A stretch of 64,000 bases of DNA from Phorcus lineatus (lineage: Eukaryota; Mollusca; Gastropoda; Trochida; Trochidae), in the NCBI GenBank assembly GCA_921293015.1, contig OV121095.1:38475484-38539483 (forward strand), read 5' to 3'. Shown here one piece after another: positions 48,001-59,600 of this stretch. The position numbers and the translations under genes are program-made. Within the stretch, counting starts at the first letter, position 1. Each line of letters opens with the position of its first letter. The notes under the pieces were generated by a model. The model was given only the letters and a program-made list of their open reading frames with translations. It did not search any database and was not told the origin of the DNA.

Positions 48001-49574
48001 TTGTGTTTGTGAAATTCTTCCTCAAAGATTGACTTCTTTCTTTCATCAAATTTGATTAAAAAAACTAGGAAGTTTCCTAATTTTGAAGGTTTTCTGTTCT
48101 GTTGTTTCTTTATTTCCTTTTCTTTCTCTAAAGTTTGTGAGTTTAGTCACTCATATATTCAATTATGTAACTTTTTACTTATTTCAGAGCCATGTTTCAT
48201 GTCGATATCTGGCTGCAAAATGCCATGTAAGTATCAACTTTGTCTATCTTGATTATCATGTGTTTTATTGAAATGTTTTCACTTGTGAAATACTACCAGT
48301 GATTTATAAAACAAATTTTTATAGAGCACTGAATAAGAAAATGCTTTTGTTGATTGGTTGATTTAACTGAAGGCATATAGATTTGAGAGAAGAAAATAGT
48401 CATGAACCAGTCGCAAAAGGAACATATCTTGTTTAAGATATTTCTGTTTATCAACCATAAATATCTAAATATTGTTGTTGATAAATATGCAAAACTTCAT
48501 TTTCATTCTAAGCATGCTTTTACTATTCAGCTATTTTTTTGTTAGCATTGGAAGAGCATGCAAGCTTTGTAAAAAAGGCTAAAGGTATAGATGAATTTGG
48601 TAGAGGTACATGTTTGTGTATAATATTATTGATTGATGTCTCCTCTTCAGTACGAGTGCCACGAGTGGCAAGAGGCCCTCAATGTGCTTGATATGCTGGA
48701 CAACTCCCACAGTCTCCACACAGCGCCACCTAGGTTCAACCTCACTGATGCAGACTCAAGTCTCTCGGCCAGAAATGTAAGATTCAGTTCTTTGTAATCA
48801 CTGTATTCTTTGAAACGTACTTTGTTCAACAATTGTGAATATGCCTTATAATACTCAGTCTGATTTTAAAATCATCTCTTTTAAATGAAAGAAAAGTTTA
48901 AAGAATTGCTTCTTTGAAGTAGAATCTTTTGTAAAGGAAATTTAAAAAATGTACTCCCCGAAAAAGGGTTGAACTCTAAAAGATAAATGAACTTAAAACA
49001 GTGAAATCCAGATGAAAAGTTGGTGCAACGATAGAGTGAATGACTTTTAATGAATATTAGAATATCATTGCTTGATAAAATAAGACATTCTCTACAGCTT
49101 TTATCTTTCTGCAATTCAGACCATTGTTTATTATTATTCTTTTCTGAACAAAGAGCAATATTTTGTGTTCCCAACTTGTGTTTGAGTTTGTACAAAATGA
49201 ACAAACTAGTTCGAATGAATGGCCCCTCTATTTAGAAAAAAAACATCAGCAAAATCAAGTCTTAAACTTGAACTTGAATTTACAGTTCTACAAGTTAATC
49301 CTATCTTGGTGCAAATATGACTGCAGGGCAAGAACAGGTTGTAGAGATGAGCTGTTTCACCTTAATTGATTTAGTGTAAATGAATGTTGACTAATTACAC
49401 AGGTTCTCTTCCAGACCGAGAGTTCTGTGAACCTGCTACGAGGGAAGATCTATGAGGCTATGGACAACCGACAACAAGCCGCTGTCTGCTTCCAGGAGGC
49501 TCTCAAACAAGATGTCTACTGTTACGAGGCATTTGAACTGCTTGTCAACCACCACATGCTTACTGCAGAAGAAG
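44950..49574 (+). CDS. CDC16: APC/C subunit CDC16 (APC6), N-terminal six exons (partial)
   Basis: CDC16/APC6 is a TPR scaffold subunit of the anaphase-promoting complex, the ubiquitin ligase for mitotic exit. Exons 44950-45048, 45426-45480, 46741-46838, 48188-48226, 48651-48776 and 49415-49574 join in frame (phases 0, 1, 0, 0, 0, then 1 outgoing), about 192 aa. Diagnostic words are LREKVRGYIDK, HHYDSALFWADKLVSLSAG, QFHRASHLLKSKKLDK, CRYLAAKCH and LLRGKIYEAMDNRQQAA, then ALKQDVYCYEAFELL and NHHMLTAEE. The human protein is about 620 aa, so the C-terminal two thirds, most of the TPR superhelix, is missing from the window. The start at MAGEIEG is taken as the Met nearest the conserved region; an in-frame ATG 96 bp upstream exists. 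No further exon was found up to base 64000. Confidence 0.92.
45426..45480 (+). CDS. CDC16: CDC16 exon 2
   Basis: HHYDSALFWADKLVSLSA, with acceptor atatttcag and donor GTATAT, ending with one base of a Gly codon. Confidence 0.9.
46741..46838 (+). CDS. CDC16: CDC16 exon 3
   Basis: Completes Gly, then YVEDVYWYAQTLFLTGQFHR and ASHLLKSKKLDK, with acceptor aatctttag and donor GTAGGT. A TPR helix pair. Confidence 0.92.
48188..48226 (+). CDS. CDC16: CDC16 exon 4 (39 bp micro-exon)
   Basis: 13 codons SHVSCRYLAAKCH between the acceptor ttatttcag and the donor GTAAGT. It aligns with a CRYLAARCH segment of vertebrate CDC16, so despite its small size it is real. Confidence 0.88.
48651..48776 (+). CDS. 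CDC16: CDC16 exon 5
   Basis: 42 codons, YECHEWQEALNVLDMLDNSH to SSLSARN, with acceptor ctcctcttcag and donor GTAAGA. The middle corresponds to the variable linker of CDC16. Confidence 0.88.
49415..49574 (+). CDS. CDC16: CDC16 exon 6, last visible
   Basis: TESSVNLLRGKIYEAMDNRQ, then AAVCFQEALKQDVYCYEAFE and NHHMLTAEE, with donor GTAGGT in phase 1. Two in-phase acceptors exist 12 bp apart: AG ending at 49402 (would add VLFQ) and AG ending at 49414 after ttctcttccag. The second is taken for its pyrimidine tract. Confidence 0.88.
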
Positions 49575-50584
49575 GTAGGTCATTGATTTCAACGGTAGAC
49601 CCGTGTTCCATTTATGTCCATGTCAGTTATCACCCCGAAAAGCTTTAGATGTCAAGCTTTCAATTTGAAATATTCAGAATAGGCTCTTTGTTAAATAGAA
49701 AGTAAAATTGTATTTTTCATTCTCCTACTCCAAAAAAGGGGTGTGTGAGGGGCATCACTTCAGAGTGTTTAAACTTGTTTGAGTCTCTATGAAAAATGCT
49801 GAATGTAAAGCTGTGCTCATTACCTTTCAAGAGAATGCAAGTTCATTCTTATTTCACTAATAAGAAAAAAGACTTTCTAAATCTTGGGCCAGTTACATGA
49901 TGCTTTTGACATAGCAAGCATGAAGCTGACCGTATGAAACCTTTGTCAGGCTTAGAGCTATTTTTGTGATTTGGCAGTGAAATGTTTATCTAGGTTTGCT
50001 TGGAGTAGGCATCGATAAAAAGTTCCAAGGCGTTGAGACCTTATTGGATTGTATTTGAAGGAAACATATTTCAAACTGCTATTATGTTGAGAGCTTTTGT
50101 TCTTCAGTGAGAGGAGATCTTAAGTGAACACGGTTTTTGTGACTTTAAATATCGAGGCAAGGGGCTTGTTAATGGGGATAACATTTCTTTAGAATGGTAA
50201 TTTTAACTATTTATATACTTTTACGTGTTCTTCAAGTTAGTTTGTTCAAAATCCGAAATAGAGGAGAAATGGTTGCAAACATAAAACCTAAACCTAAAAA
50301 AGCCTAATATCTCATTCTTTCCTTTTGATTGCAAGGTTCTTATGTACTGAAGTTTGTCATACCTTGACCAAAGTAGATTATGAATATCAAATTCATGGAA
50401 TATCCAAATGATAGGAGACCAAAGACAACGGATGGTTATTTTTCAGCCATGATATGATTAATGATGCAATACCTAATAAGCTACCGAGGCAATTACTCTA
50501 TCTTTGGATGACACCTTCCCCCCTTTGTGGAACGTAAAGTCGGCTTTGAAATTCTAGATCTGCAACCACAATTGTTTAACGTAG

Positions 50585-51215
50585 TTGGCTGGGGATATTG
50601 AAATGGTCTCCGTCCGTCCGTCCGTCCCGATAATGTTTCCGGAGCACAACTCCAAAACGGTGAGACCTATCTCGACGAAACTTGGTATGTGCAACGGGCA
50701 TCATGCGGAGATGTGCCTTTTGGGGTTTTCAACTTCTTTGCATTTTTATTTTTACCCGTTTCCATGGAAACGTAACATAGGATTTCGTTTCCGGACCACA
50801 ACTCCAAAACTGTGAGACCTAGCTCGACGAAACTTGGTATGTGCAACTGGCATCATGCGGAGATGTGCCTTTTGGGGTTTTCAACTTCTTTGCATTTTTA
50901 TTTTTACCCGTTAATGTTTCCGGAGCACAACTCCAAAACGGTGAGACCTAGCTCGACGAAACTTGGTATGTGCAACGGGCATCATGCGTAGATGTGCCTT
51001 TTGGGGTTTTCAACTTCTTTGCATTTTTTCCATTCGTCCGTCCGTCCCGATAATGTTTCCGGAGCATAACTCCAAAACGGTGAGACCTAGCTTGACGAAA
51101 CTTGGTATGTGCAACGGGCATCATGCGGAGATGTGCCTTTTGGGGTTTTCAACTTCTTTGCATTTTTATTTTTACCCGTTTCCATGGAAACGTAACATAG
51201 GATTTCTTAAAGGTT
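50585..51215. repeat. Tandem repeat array with GTCCGTCCGTCC motif, four units
   Basis: A core of about 125 bp (TCCGGAGCACAACTCCAAAA; GACGAAACTTGGTATGTGCA; TGCCTTTTGGGGTTTTCAAC) occurs four times, starting near 50637, 50790, 50930 and 51055. Units 1 and 4 carry extra CCGTCCGTCCGTCC and GTTTCCATGGAAACGTAACA segments, so the larger period is a 420-bp pattern. Very high identity between units implies recent amplification or conversion. Open frames through it are repeat artefacts. Confidence 0.85.
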
Positions 51216-52284
51216 GTTTGTAGAAAAACAACATGATCACTGTTCAATATTCCACAACTAGTATCCTTAACTACCCTTTCCCTTTGGCGGGGGATATAGC
51301 TGACTCTGTCTGCTTGTTCTTATTTATTTCTGAATGCTTTTACTTGTGCATAATCCAAATGGAGACTAAAAAACCTTAAGTAAACAATGTAAAGATTCGA
51401 GATAAATTTAGATACATTTGATGTTTTTGTATTTTAGTTTGATAAATCATTAGTATGATGAAGGCTCAGTTGTAACTCCTGGAGAAAAATAACTTAAATC
51501 TTCAGGTTGGAACCCATGCTTTCCCCTGTTTGAATGGTACATACTAACCCAACTACCCAACTGCAACAAATGCAACACAGACAACTTAGAAAAAGCCATT
51601 GAACATGTTTTATTGTATGTTATTAAAAGAGTCCTTGAAACAAGATATTATTTTAAGACCTTCTAAATTATTTTCAAACTATTTACATTAAGATTAGAAA
51701 GACTGATCTTTTCTTGGGGCTAGGTCTCTTAATGAGAGACTTTGATTTAAATTGTGCCTTTATTGACAAAAACCAAACTTTATATTTGCACATGTCTCAT
51801 TTGACATTAAAACTCTTGTTGTTTTGGGTGGCATGCTGGTTTAAAATAATCTTAAGAAGGGCTAATAACATAGAAATGCTGCTTGTCAAAAGGACTTAGC
51901 TCTCAGACTATTACCTTTCTAAAAAGAACTCACCATAAGTGGTTATGAGCTCAACATGCCTTTATGTATGAAGAGTTTTCATAAATGATTGAAGTGTCAT
52001 AAAATCCCAATTTCTCCCTGACAAGTTGTTCATCCATAGATGTAACAAGAAATGTCCAGAATTGTGCTATCCTGTCAGTAATATTATGTAGCTGAATGGG
52101 CTAGGTCATACAAAGAAATACAAATGGGGATGATGCTGATGTGAAATATGAACTCTGACGTGGTATCTGTCAATATTTGATCCAATGTGCATTTCTTTTG
52201 TCATTGGTACCCAAAATCATGTAACATAATTATTTGAAAAGCAACAAGTTTCACATGGATTGTACTTGAATTGAGCGTGGGGGG

Positions 52285-52440
52285 GGTGGGGGGGGTAGCC
52301 CAGTGCTTAGCGTGTTCAGATTTCCGGTTCCTCTTCCGTCAGTGGCTCAGCAGTTTTGTCTGCAGTAGAGAAGTGTTTGGTGCAATGTTACACTGAATTT
52401 CAGCACAGTTCCACCCATGGTTGTTAGTTCCAGTGGCTGA
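52285..52440 (+). mobile_element. tRNA-derived SINE fragment (copy 3)
   Basis: GTAGCCCAGTGCTTAGCGTG is a decayed A-box head. The body TCTGCAGTAGAGAAGTGTTT and CACCCATGGTTGTTAGTTCC matches the SINE copies at 11325-11650 and 39705-40002 in inverted orientation. Truncated at its 3' side. Confidence 0.65.
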
Positions 52441-52629
52441 TCTTATCAAATGTCATATTCCTCAAAAGTGATTGTTTTCCTTTTGAGTAGATTGTATTGG
52501 CTTCTTATACGGCTAAATGGTTAAATGTTACTACTTTGTAGTCATGGTGTTCCGATACTTGGAATAAGGGTTTTCATAATGTCTTTGAAGACACACTCAA
52601 AACCCAAAAGAAATTTTGAAACATTTTAT

Positions 52630-53768
52630 TATGGAAGGGGATGTGTGCCAAAAATGAAATCCTGTAAACTCGTAATTCGCAAGTTGTAACATGTTGTTCT
52701 CAACCATGCACTTCTCGAAAAGACAAGTCCAAGTCTGCAAACCTAACATTTCATTCCTGTAAAACTCAACTTTCTGTTCTCAACTTTACAAAGTTCAAAT
52801 GTAATTCTAGAAATGTTAAGTCGAAATTCATTTTTGTATTTCAAATACGAGGGATATACACATTTAGCAATGCTACAAATTACGTTTTACAATTGGTGAA
52901 TGAAAAATGAAGAGTTGTAAAATCACCCTTTGGAAACAGACTTTTGCATCTGGAGTTTTACATGAGTTGCATGGTTATGATTGCAATGTTCCGAAATACA
53001 TCTGTACACGATTTCGCATTGACCATATTTGGAAGTTTGACGAAGTCTGCCGATGATTTCCGAAGATGATCGGTATTTGACAACAACGAGACCTCCCTGA
53101 TCCTAGCTCCATGCAACGCTGTGCAAGCTTTCCGGATAGTGTTGAGTTGAGTCCACCTCAATGCGCGGAGCTTGGGCATGCCGTCACCTTTTGTAAAAGT
53201 TCTCAGTAACTCGCGTACGGTGTTTTTGGACCCCTAAGGCAAATAGCAACAATTGTAATAGAACAAATATCATTTGCAATTAATTCTTATCTGACCATTA
53301 TCCCAAAAAAATTTCGTGAATACGTCATTCTCTAAAATATACCCGTGTTTATTGTAAGAAAATTTCCGAACTCTTTTCGAGCCCCTCAGATGTTGTGACG
53401 GAGTCAACGCATATTAACTTTTCGAGGGCCGATTTCAATACTTCAAAATACTTAATCAATTTCGTAGCATAACAAATTTTTACAAAACTGAAAAGTATCA
53501 TTTTTTCAAAGTACATGTTTATTGTTTAGTAATTTTATAACAATGGAATATGAGCGTTTCCGACGCATTTGGAAAAGCATGATTACTTTGTAGACCATCT
53601 TTCAACACCATACTTTTGTGTCGTCCTGGCAATCAATTTTAAATGATTATTATTTTATGACATCACCTAATTATGATTTATCACTAGGAGAATAATGGTT
53701 CACATTAATTAACTGATGTGAAGTTTGATTTTATGCATGTACTCCTCAAGCCGCAGCACCAATTTCGA

Positions 53769-53804
<36 letters not shown>

Positions 53805-55057
53805 CTGCCAGACCAGGCAAAAATTGATAGACCGTTCGCTTATAAGAGGACCCTATAATAACTGTTGATCGGGCGGAGAGTTAAAAAAAACATGTCACAT
53901 GATATGCCAGTCATTTAATTTTGACATGTTCTTCAATCAAATTTGTTCAAACGTCTGGTTTAGAACGTTCATAGCTTTAAAACATGACTTTAAACGGTAT
54001 TAAATAAATGTTTCTTTTAACGAAATAATATTTATTGGTCAAACGAGCGAATGAAAGACTAACGAAAGAAAAAAATATTCTTTTCAATGATTTTGGAACT
54101 TTCCCCTTACTTTACGTTGCGTAGTTATTTTTCTAACTATTAATTTGAAAGAATAACATGCACGTGTTTTAAGGGTAACGTGGGTGTACAATATAGATAT
54201 ATTTTTTCTACCGCTATTTGTCTTTGCGAGACAAGTATGCCATTGTTTCATTATTCTAAATCCAGTCTCGTAATTTGGTGAGTTTTTTTAAACCCAACCT
54301 AAATATCTAAAACGATATTTTTTTATAGTGAATCATCTCGATGCAGTAAGTTGTGCAGAGATTTAGTGTCCAGTAAAGTATAACCCAGAATTAAAGTTCA
54401 TAATATTCTTTCGTGAGATAAACCTCGTGTAACCCTTACGAAAACAGTAGAAACAAATTATCTAGATCAATAATTGACTAAGAACTTTGACAAAAGGTGA
54501 AGGTCGCATGCCCAAGCTCCGCGCATTGTGGCGGACTCAGCTCAACACAATCCGGAAAGCATGCAAAGCGTTGCATGGAGCTTGGATCAGGGAGGTCTCG
54601 TTGTTGTCAAATACCGATCATCTTCGGAAATCATCGGCAGACTTCGTCAAACTTCCAAATATGGTCAATGCGAAATCGTGTACAGATGTATTTCGGAACA
54701 TTGCAATCATAACCATGCAACTCATGTAAAACTCCAGATGCAAAAGTCTGTTTCCAAAGGGTGATTTTACAACTCTTCATTTTTCATTCACCAATTGTAA
54801 AACGTAATTTGTAGCATTGCTAAATGTGTATATCCCTCGTATTTGAAATACAAAAATGAATTTCGACTTAACATTTCTAGAATTACATTTGAACTTTGTA
54901 AAGTTGAGAACAGAAAGTTGAGTTTTACAGGAATGAAATGTTAGGTTTGCAGACTTGGACTTGTCTTTTCGAGAAGTGCATGGTTGAGAACAACATGTTA
55001 CAACTTGCGAATTACGAGTTTACAGGATTTCATTTTTGGCACACATCCCCTTCCATA
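52630..55057. mobile_element. 2.4-kb element with about 580-bp inverted arms
   Basis: Arms 52630-53210 and 54474-55057 are inverted copies at well over 95% identity by eye, ending TATGGAAGGGG...CCCCTTCCATA. TTTTAT flanks both sides exactly (52624-52629; 55058-55063), consistent with a 6-bp target duplication; the alternative reading is an 8-bp ATTTTATN with one mismatch. The 1.26-kb middle has a run of 34 G and no long open frame. Each arm holds the same 73-80 aa frame (MPKLRALRWTQLNTIRKAC start), which I do not recognise. It is probably a non-autonomous foldback DNA transposon; superfamily unknown. Confidence 0.8.
53771..53804. repeat. Homopolymer of 34 G
   Basis: Uninterrupted G run in the spacer of the long-armed inverted repeat. 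Capable of G-quadruplex formation; its length is likely to be unreliable in any assembly. Confidence 0.95.
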
Positions 55058-55404
55058 TTTTATCAGTATAAATACATTTTATTCAAATTATTTTACAAAA
55101 ACGTCAACATATTTTGATACATCTCGATACATGTATAAGTTATGTTAGAATTGTAATAAAAATATTTGAGATGTTAAGTCACATTTCCATGGAGAATAAA
55201 CCCTTGCATTTTGGACAATACTGATTTACTTTATCATTAACATGTTACAAGTTATTTATAGTCTAATCAAGAAAATTTGAAAATTCTGCTGATTCAAATA
55301 CGCTTGTGTAGCAGTTTTATACTTTTTCTGGATAATTCTTCTCTTTTGTATTATTATACAGAGAGATTCCATTTACATAGAATTTAAATTTGTTAAGGTT
55401 TAGA

Positions 55405-55818
55405 ACGTTCCCCTCCGTCATTATTTCCCTTACAACCTCTATTCTTAAAGGGCCTCTTCGGCAGGTTCCCCTAGGGGCAAAATATTGCAACATAAACTAC
55501 CTTGCAATGTTTCAGCCAATGAAAACACAGCATGCATGTATAACATATTTGTTGTCACACATGAATATGCAATGATCCAGTTGCTAAATAAGGCAAATGT
55601 GTTCTGTAAAGTAGACTCAAAGTGCATATTTGAATAAAGTTTTGCTTTCCAAAAAGCATACAGAAATAACCGAGTCATTTTGAATGATAACTTTCGAAAC
55701 AGCAGCACCAATTGCACAAATAACTTTCAGGCTTGTTAATAGACTGAGAAATGTTTGTATTAGAACAGAGGTTGTATACAAATTTATGACAGAGCTTCCT
55801 CGTTTGGAAAGGGTTTAA
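55405..55818. mobile_element. MITE, copy 2 of the 17545 element
   Basis: Same orientation and order as 17545-18005 (AATATTGCAACATAAACTACC; TAACATATTTGTTGTCACACA; AACAGAGGTTGTA end), with several internal deletions relative to it. The terminal inverted repeats ACAACCTCT and AGAGGTTGT are visible. Outer ends approximate. Confidence 0.75.
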
Positions 55819-55967
55819 AACGGGTTGTTGAATTTTTCTATGAATCCATTTTCATCTAAATGAACCCTTTCTTTCTCCAAAATTGAAGAGGTCTTTGAGT
55901 GAACATATAATTAAAAGGTTGTCAATCTGTTAATCTAAATACAGGTTTAACTCAAGGTATGGACTTC

Positions 55968-56186
55968 ATTGTAATTTAATCAGGGTAAAACAGATATCTA
56001 GAAACAATTCAGTTCCCTGTAACCATTCACACAGACATAGGATTGATCGTTGTGAGACAAGCCATGACAATATGTCAACAAATCAATTTCTTATTTTCCC
56101 TTAAGACAGTACACTCTCAATGTTTTACTTAGAATCTTGTCTATTTCAAATCTAAACTAGAATTTCTAATAATGTACTTCTTTATA
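55968..56186. repeat. Inverted copy of the 22134-22770 block, empty site
   Basis: Continuous reverse-complement match to 22134-22211 plus 22634-22770. At the junction it reads ...CCCTTAAGAC..., with a single TTAA, and so preserves the state before the TTAA element inserted in the other copy. Confidence 0.85.
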
Positions 56187-56379
56187 TCATGATAACTCGT
56201 CTTCCCTACGTCCTTCTTATCCCTTTCAAAATGGATCCCTTTTAAATTCTAGATTTGAGATTGGTGATTACTTTTTAATACTCTGTTATTATTCTCTTTA
56301 ATATCTTGGAAGCACAGCTTATTTGTAAAAAACTGAGAAATCTCTAAATGAGAAGATAACTAAGTTGATCGAGAATACA

Positions 56380-56684
56380 TTAATCAGGGTAGAGAAGATA
56401 ACCAGAGAATACTGTGTGTCGTCCTCGGTCGCCGTACACATAGTAATATCCAGGACTCAGTTCAATCCACAGTCGGTCTCCAACCACGAGATGAACCACT
56501 ATGGAGTTACCTGCCCCTGCATACCCGCCAGTCTCTCGCGAGTGTATAGAGCTGATGACTCTTGCGTTGTGGAGGAGTGAAAGTTCTATAGCCTTGTTGT
56601 ACTGTGATAGAGCATTGTAAGACAACACGTAGGTTCCGTTGTAGGGCGCTGTGAAGATACCTGTGATCAAGTTGTAGCCCAATC
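56380..56684 (-). CDS. C1q gene, terminal exon
   Basis: 100 codons plus stop TAA after the acceptor tttacacag. Holds most of the jelly-roll strands, including GDRLWIELSPGYYYVYGDRG. The likely first residue after the split Gly is Leu (TTG), not a start codon. Confidence 0.9.
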
Positions 56685-59600
56685 CTGTGTAAATGGCGAA
56701 AAAATAAATAAATATTCAGACAAAATTGTTTCTGAAGACATTTCTCATAATTAAATTCTTCATTTAAATTTTGTGTGAAAAGTTAATCAGTTAGGATTTG
56801 TTTAAGTATAAAGCATCATTTCTTTTGGTTTTTGTTGATCAGTCTACTAGACCAGTAGACATTCGATTTCAATATTGTATGTTTAGATATTCGTGTTGGT
56901 TGGTTTTGGTTTTAAGAGTTAAATTGCTTTGTGGTCATTTGAACAAAGAACACAAATGATTGAAGTGAAAAATGTGTGTTTATTATTGTTTGAATTTGAA
57001 ATTATCTTAATTGTTTCGAGTGTTTTTAGGAGGATAGGAGAGTTTGCTATGACAGTTTTGACTCGTTAGAAATAATGTTGACAATTTGGTGTTTCGTGAA
57101 TTTGTTAGATTTCAATATGAATGATAAATAAAGAATTTGTTTGATTGCTTTCAAATATTTAAAGAATAATTGTACTCTTGTGTACATATGGTGTCTTCAA
57201 AATCAAAATCAATGTTGATTGCATTGTCAAAGTATGTAAATTATTTGTAGCAGGTAGATTATACAAGCTTAGTTAAACCTTACACACAAATGCTTTTAAC
57301 TTATTGTGTATTATCAGAAGGTAAGTGTTATTCTCTTGTCAGTGCTAGTGAGTGTAAAGGCTATAAATAGCTATTAGAAACAAGTCTCGGTGATATGAGG
57401 CATATCTTAAGAGCCTTTGGGATCAAAATACCCTTTTGCAAGGTGCATATCTTTAAGAGTTTGAATCTAATATATGTAATTCACATTGGCATACCTTCTA
57501 CCCAAAGAGATTTGAATGAAGAAGAGTCTATGACCTGTATCCTTAGTCAACGGTTTCCTCTACCATGTTGGTTTAATTTTGTAGCTGATACTTTTCAAGG
57601 ATTGTCAAACCATTCAGAGACATATCTACAGGAGTTACTAAGAGAATAATACAGGACTAGCCTTTAGCTAATGGTATTCTTTTTGGAATAATAAGTTAAC
57701 TGTCAATTTTGCTATAGGAAAAAAGATAATGAAATCTTGATTTGAAATATCATGCTTAATTGAAGAAACCACTTCTAAAGAACATACAATGTTGATTCTG
57801 ATATAAATATATATGTATATAAGTGACATAGAGCAGATATAGCTATCATCCCTGCTCTGATTGGCTAAATCAGAGAGCACCTGCCATACACAGAAGAATA
57901 TGAACTCGTATTGCACACCAATCCATCATGGTGAATATCACACAGATACGCAATGGATTACCTCAACAATGCTCGGCTTATCTTTAATCCAGGTACAAAT
58001 GACCCCTGACCTGGCTAGTGACTGGGATATATGAGCTAAAGTAATACTCTGCCCCTTGTACTATTTCTCTCTTTGAGACACATTGTTTGATATTTCGGTT
58101 TAACATGTCTGGGATTCTTCTATATCTTAATTCGGGAACATGAAGACAAAATATGTTACTTTTGATGAATGTGGACTTAGTTTATTGTTACCAGTAGATT
58201 GTTACCAGTAGTCCTATCTCTCTGTGGTCTTTATTCCTGTCTACTGCCTATAGTATTTGAGGGAGAAAAATTCCCGGTCAACCTTTGTCTCATGTTGATT
58301 TGTTGCTTTTATTCACTCACATATTATATACAAGTATCTCCAAAGTTGTTTTGATCATATTGAATTTACCATTTCTACGAAGGATTTCATTCAAAATTCA
58401 GAAAAACGACTAAGAGCCCTAAAATGGCCCATTATTAAAGGTGTCTTTCCCAATCCCAGCTACTACCTGCTGAATAATCAGAATTTTCCTCGGTGGCTTT
58501 ACTGCAGGATTCATGACTTTATCGAGATGGTTAAGATTTTACTGTGTACCAATGATATTGTAATCTTGATAATCACTGCATCAGGACATAATTGGTTAAT
58601 TTCATAATTAAAAACTAGCATATGAAACAATTTTCTGCTGCCCTAAGTTCATCATTATGTTTCATTCACTATCAGATAACTGGTATTTCTATTGGAGATC
58701 CATCTGGTATGTATAATTCCCACAGTTGATTATGGTATGTGTGAACAGGTACATATAGCCCGGGTGAAGTCTGTCTGTCTGGTCCTTGATTGATCCAGTA
58801 ACAACAAAGTTTCACGCATTCACACCTACACTTTGATAGATAATCTTTATATCTACCTGGAGCCTGGTTAATATACCATATCTTCCAACTCAATCACTTC
58901 CAGATACATAAACTCTTCTTCATGCTGTCAGATTTCCTCTTACTTGCAGGGATCACTTTTGTCAGGAATATGGAGATCTTTACCTATTTGAATCTTATAG
59001 ACCATATTAAATACCCTGCCTTTGAACAAAGACCTATCACAAGAATTTTTAAAAAACCCAGATTCATGTATTCCTGTATGAAGGATTATGTTTTTAATAT
59101 TTAGTTTCATTTGAATGTCAGTTTTGTAAATTTTGCTTGATTAAGAAATCTTGTCATTTATATCATCAGCTGATTAAAATTAAAGACCTTTAAGTTAAAA
59201 CAGGTCCTGTACCTTGTTTAAAGTTGTACAGTATTTTGCAAAATGACTTAAATAACAGAATGAATGCATATATATTCCTTTTTATTATCTATAATTAAAA
59301 AAAGTCTGTGATAGACAAGCAAATAGGAATGAATCTTCAAGGTTAATGTAGGGTTCAGTGGCACTCTAGGGGTTAAGTAACTAGCTTATGTATCATCACA
59401 GGTACTGGTGGATAGCACTGTTTCATTTCAGTCTCTGACTCAGAGACAAATTATATGTAAGATTTACTAGTAATAGTAATACCCTTCTGATTTCATGGTT
59501 GATGAAATTATAAGATATGAATAAAGTGAAAAGGCTTTTGGTTTTGAAATATGATTTTCCCTTTGAGTCAATGGGAAATATATTATATCACTGTCAAAAG

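Larger units (their letters stand above)
45049..48187. other. CDC16 introns 1-3
   Basis: Outside exons 2 and 3 there is only AT-rich intron DNA with no coding or clear repeat content. A GGTTCAAACCC B-box-like word near 46230 lacks tRNA folding context. Confidence 0.55.

Noticed and set aside
50585..51223. Open frames with a repeated MCNGHHAEMCLLGF peptide
   Set aside because: They are translations of the tandem array, and units shift frame relative to each other.
52958..54729. Paired 73- and 80-codon frames as a duplicated gene
   Set aside because: Both lie in the arms of the inverted-repeat element and have no independent support; treated as part of the element.
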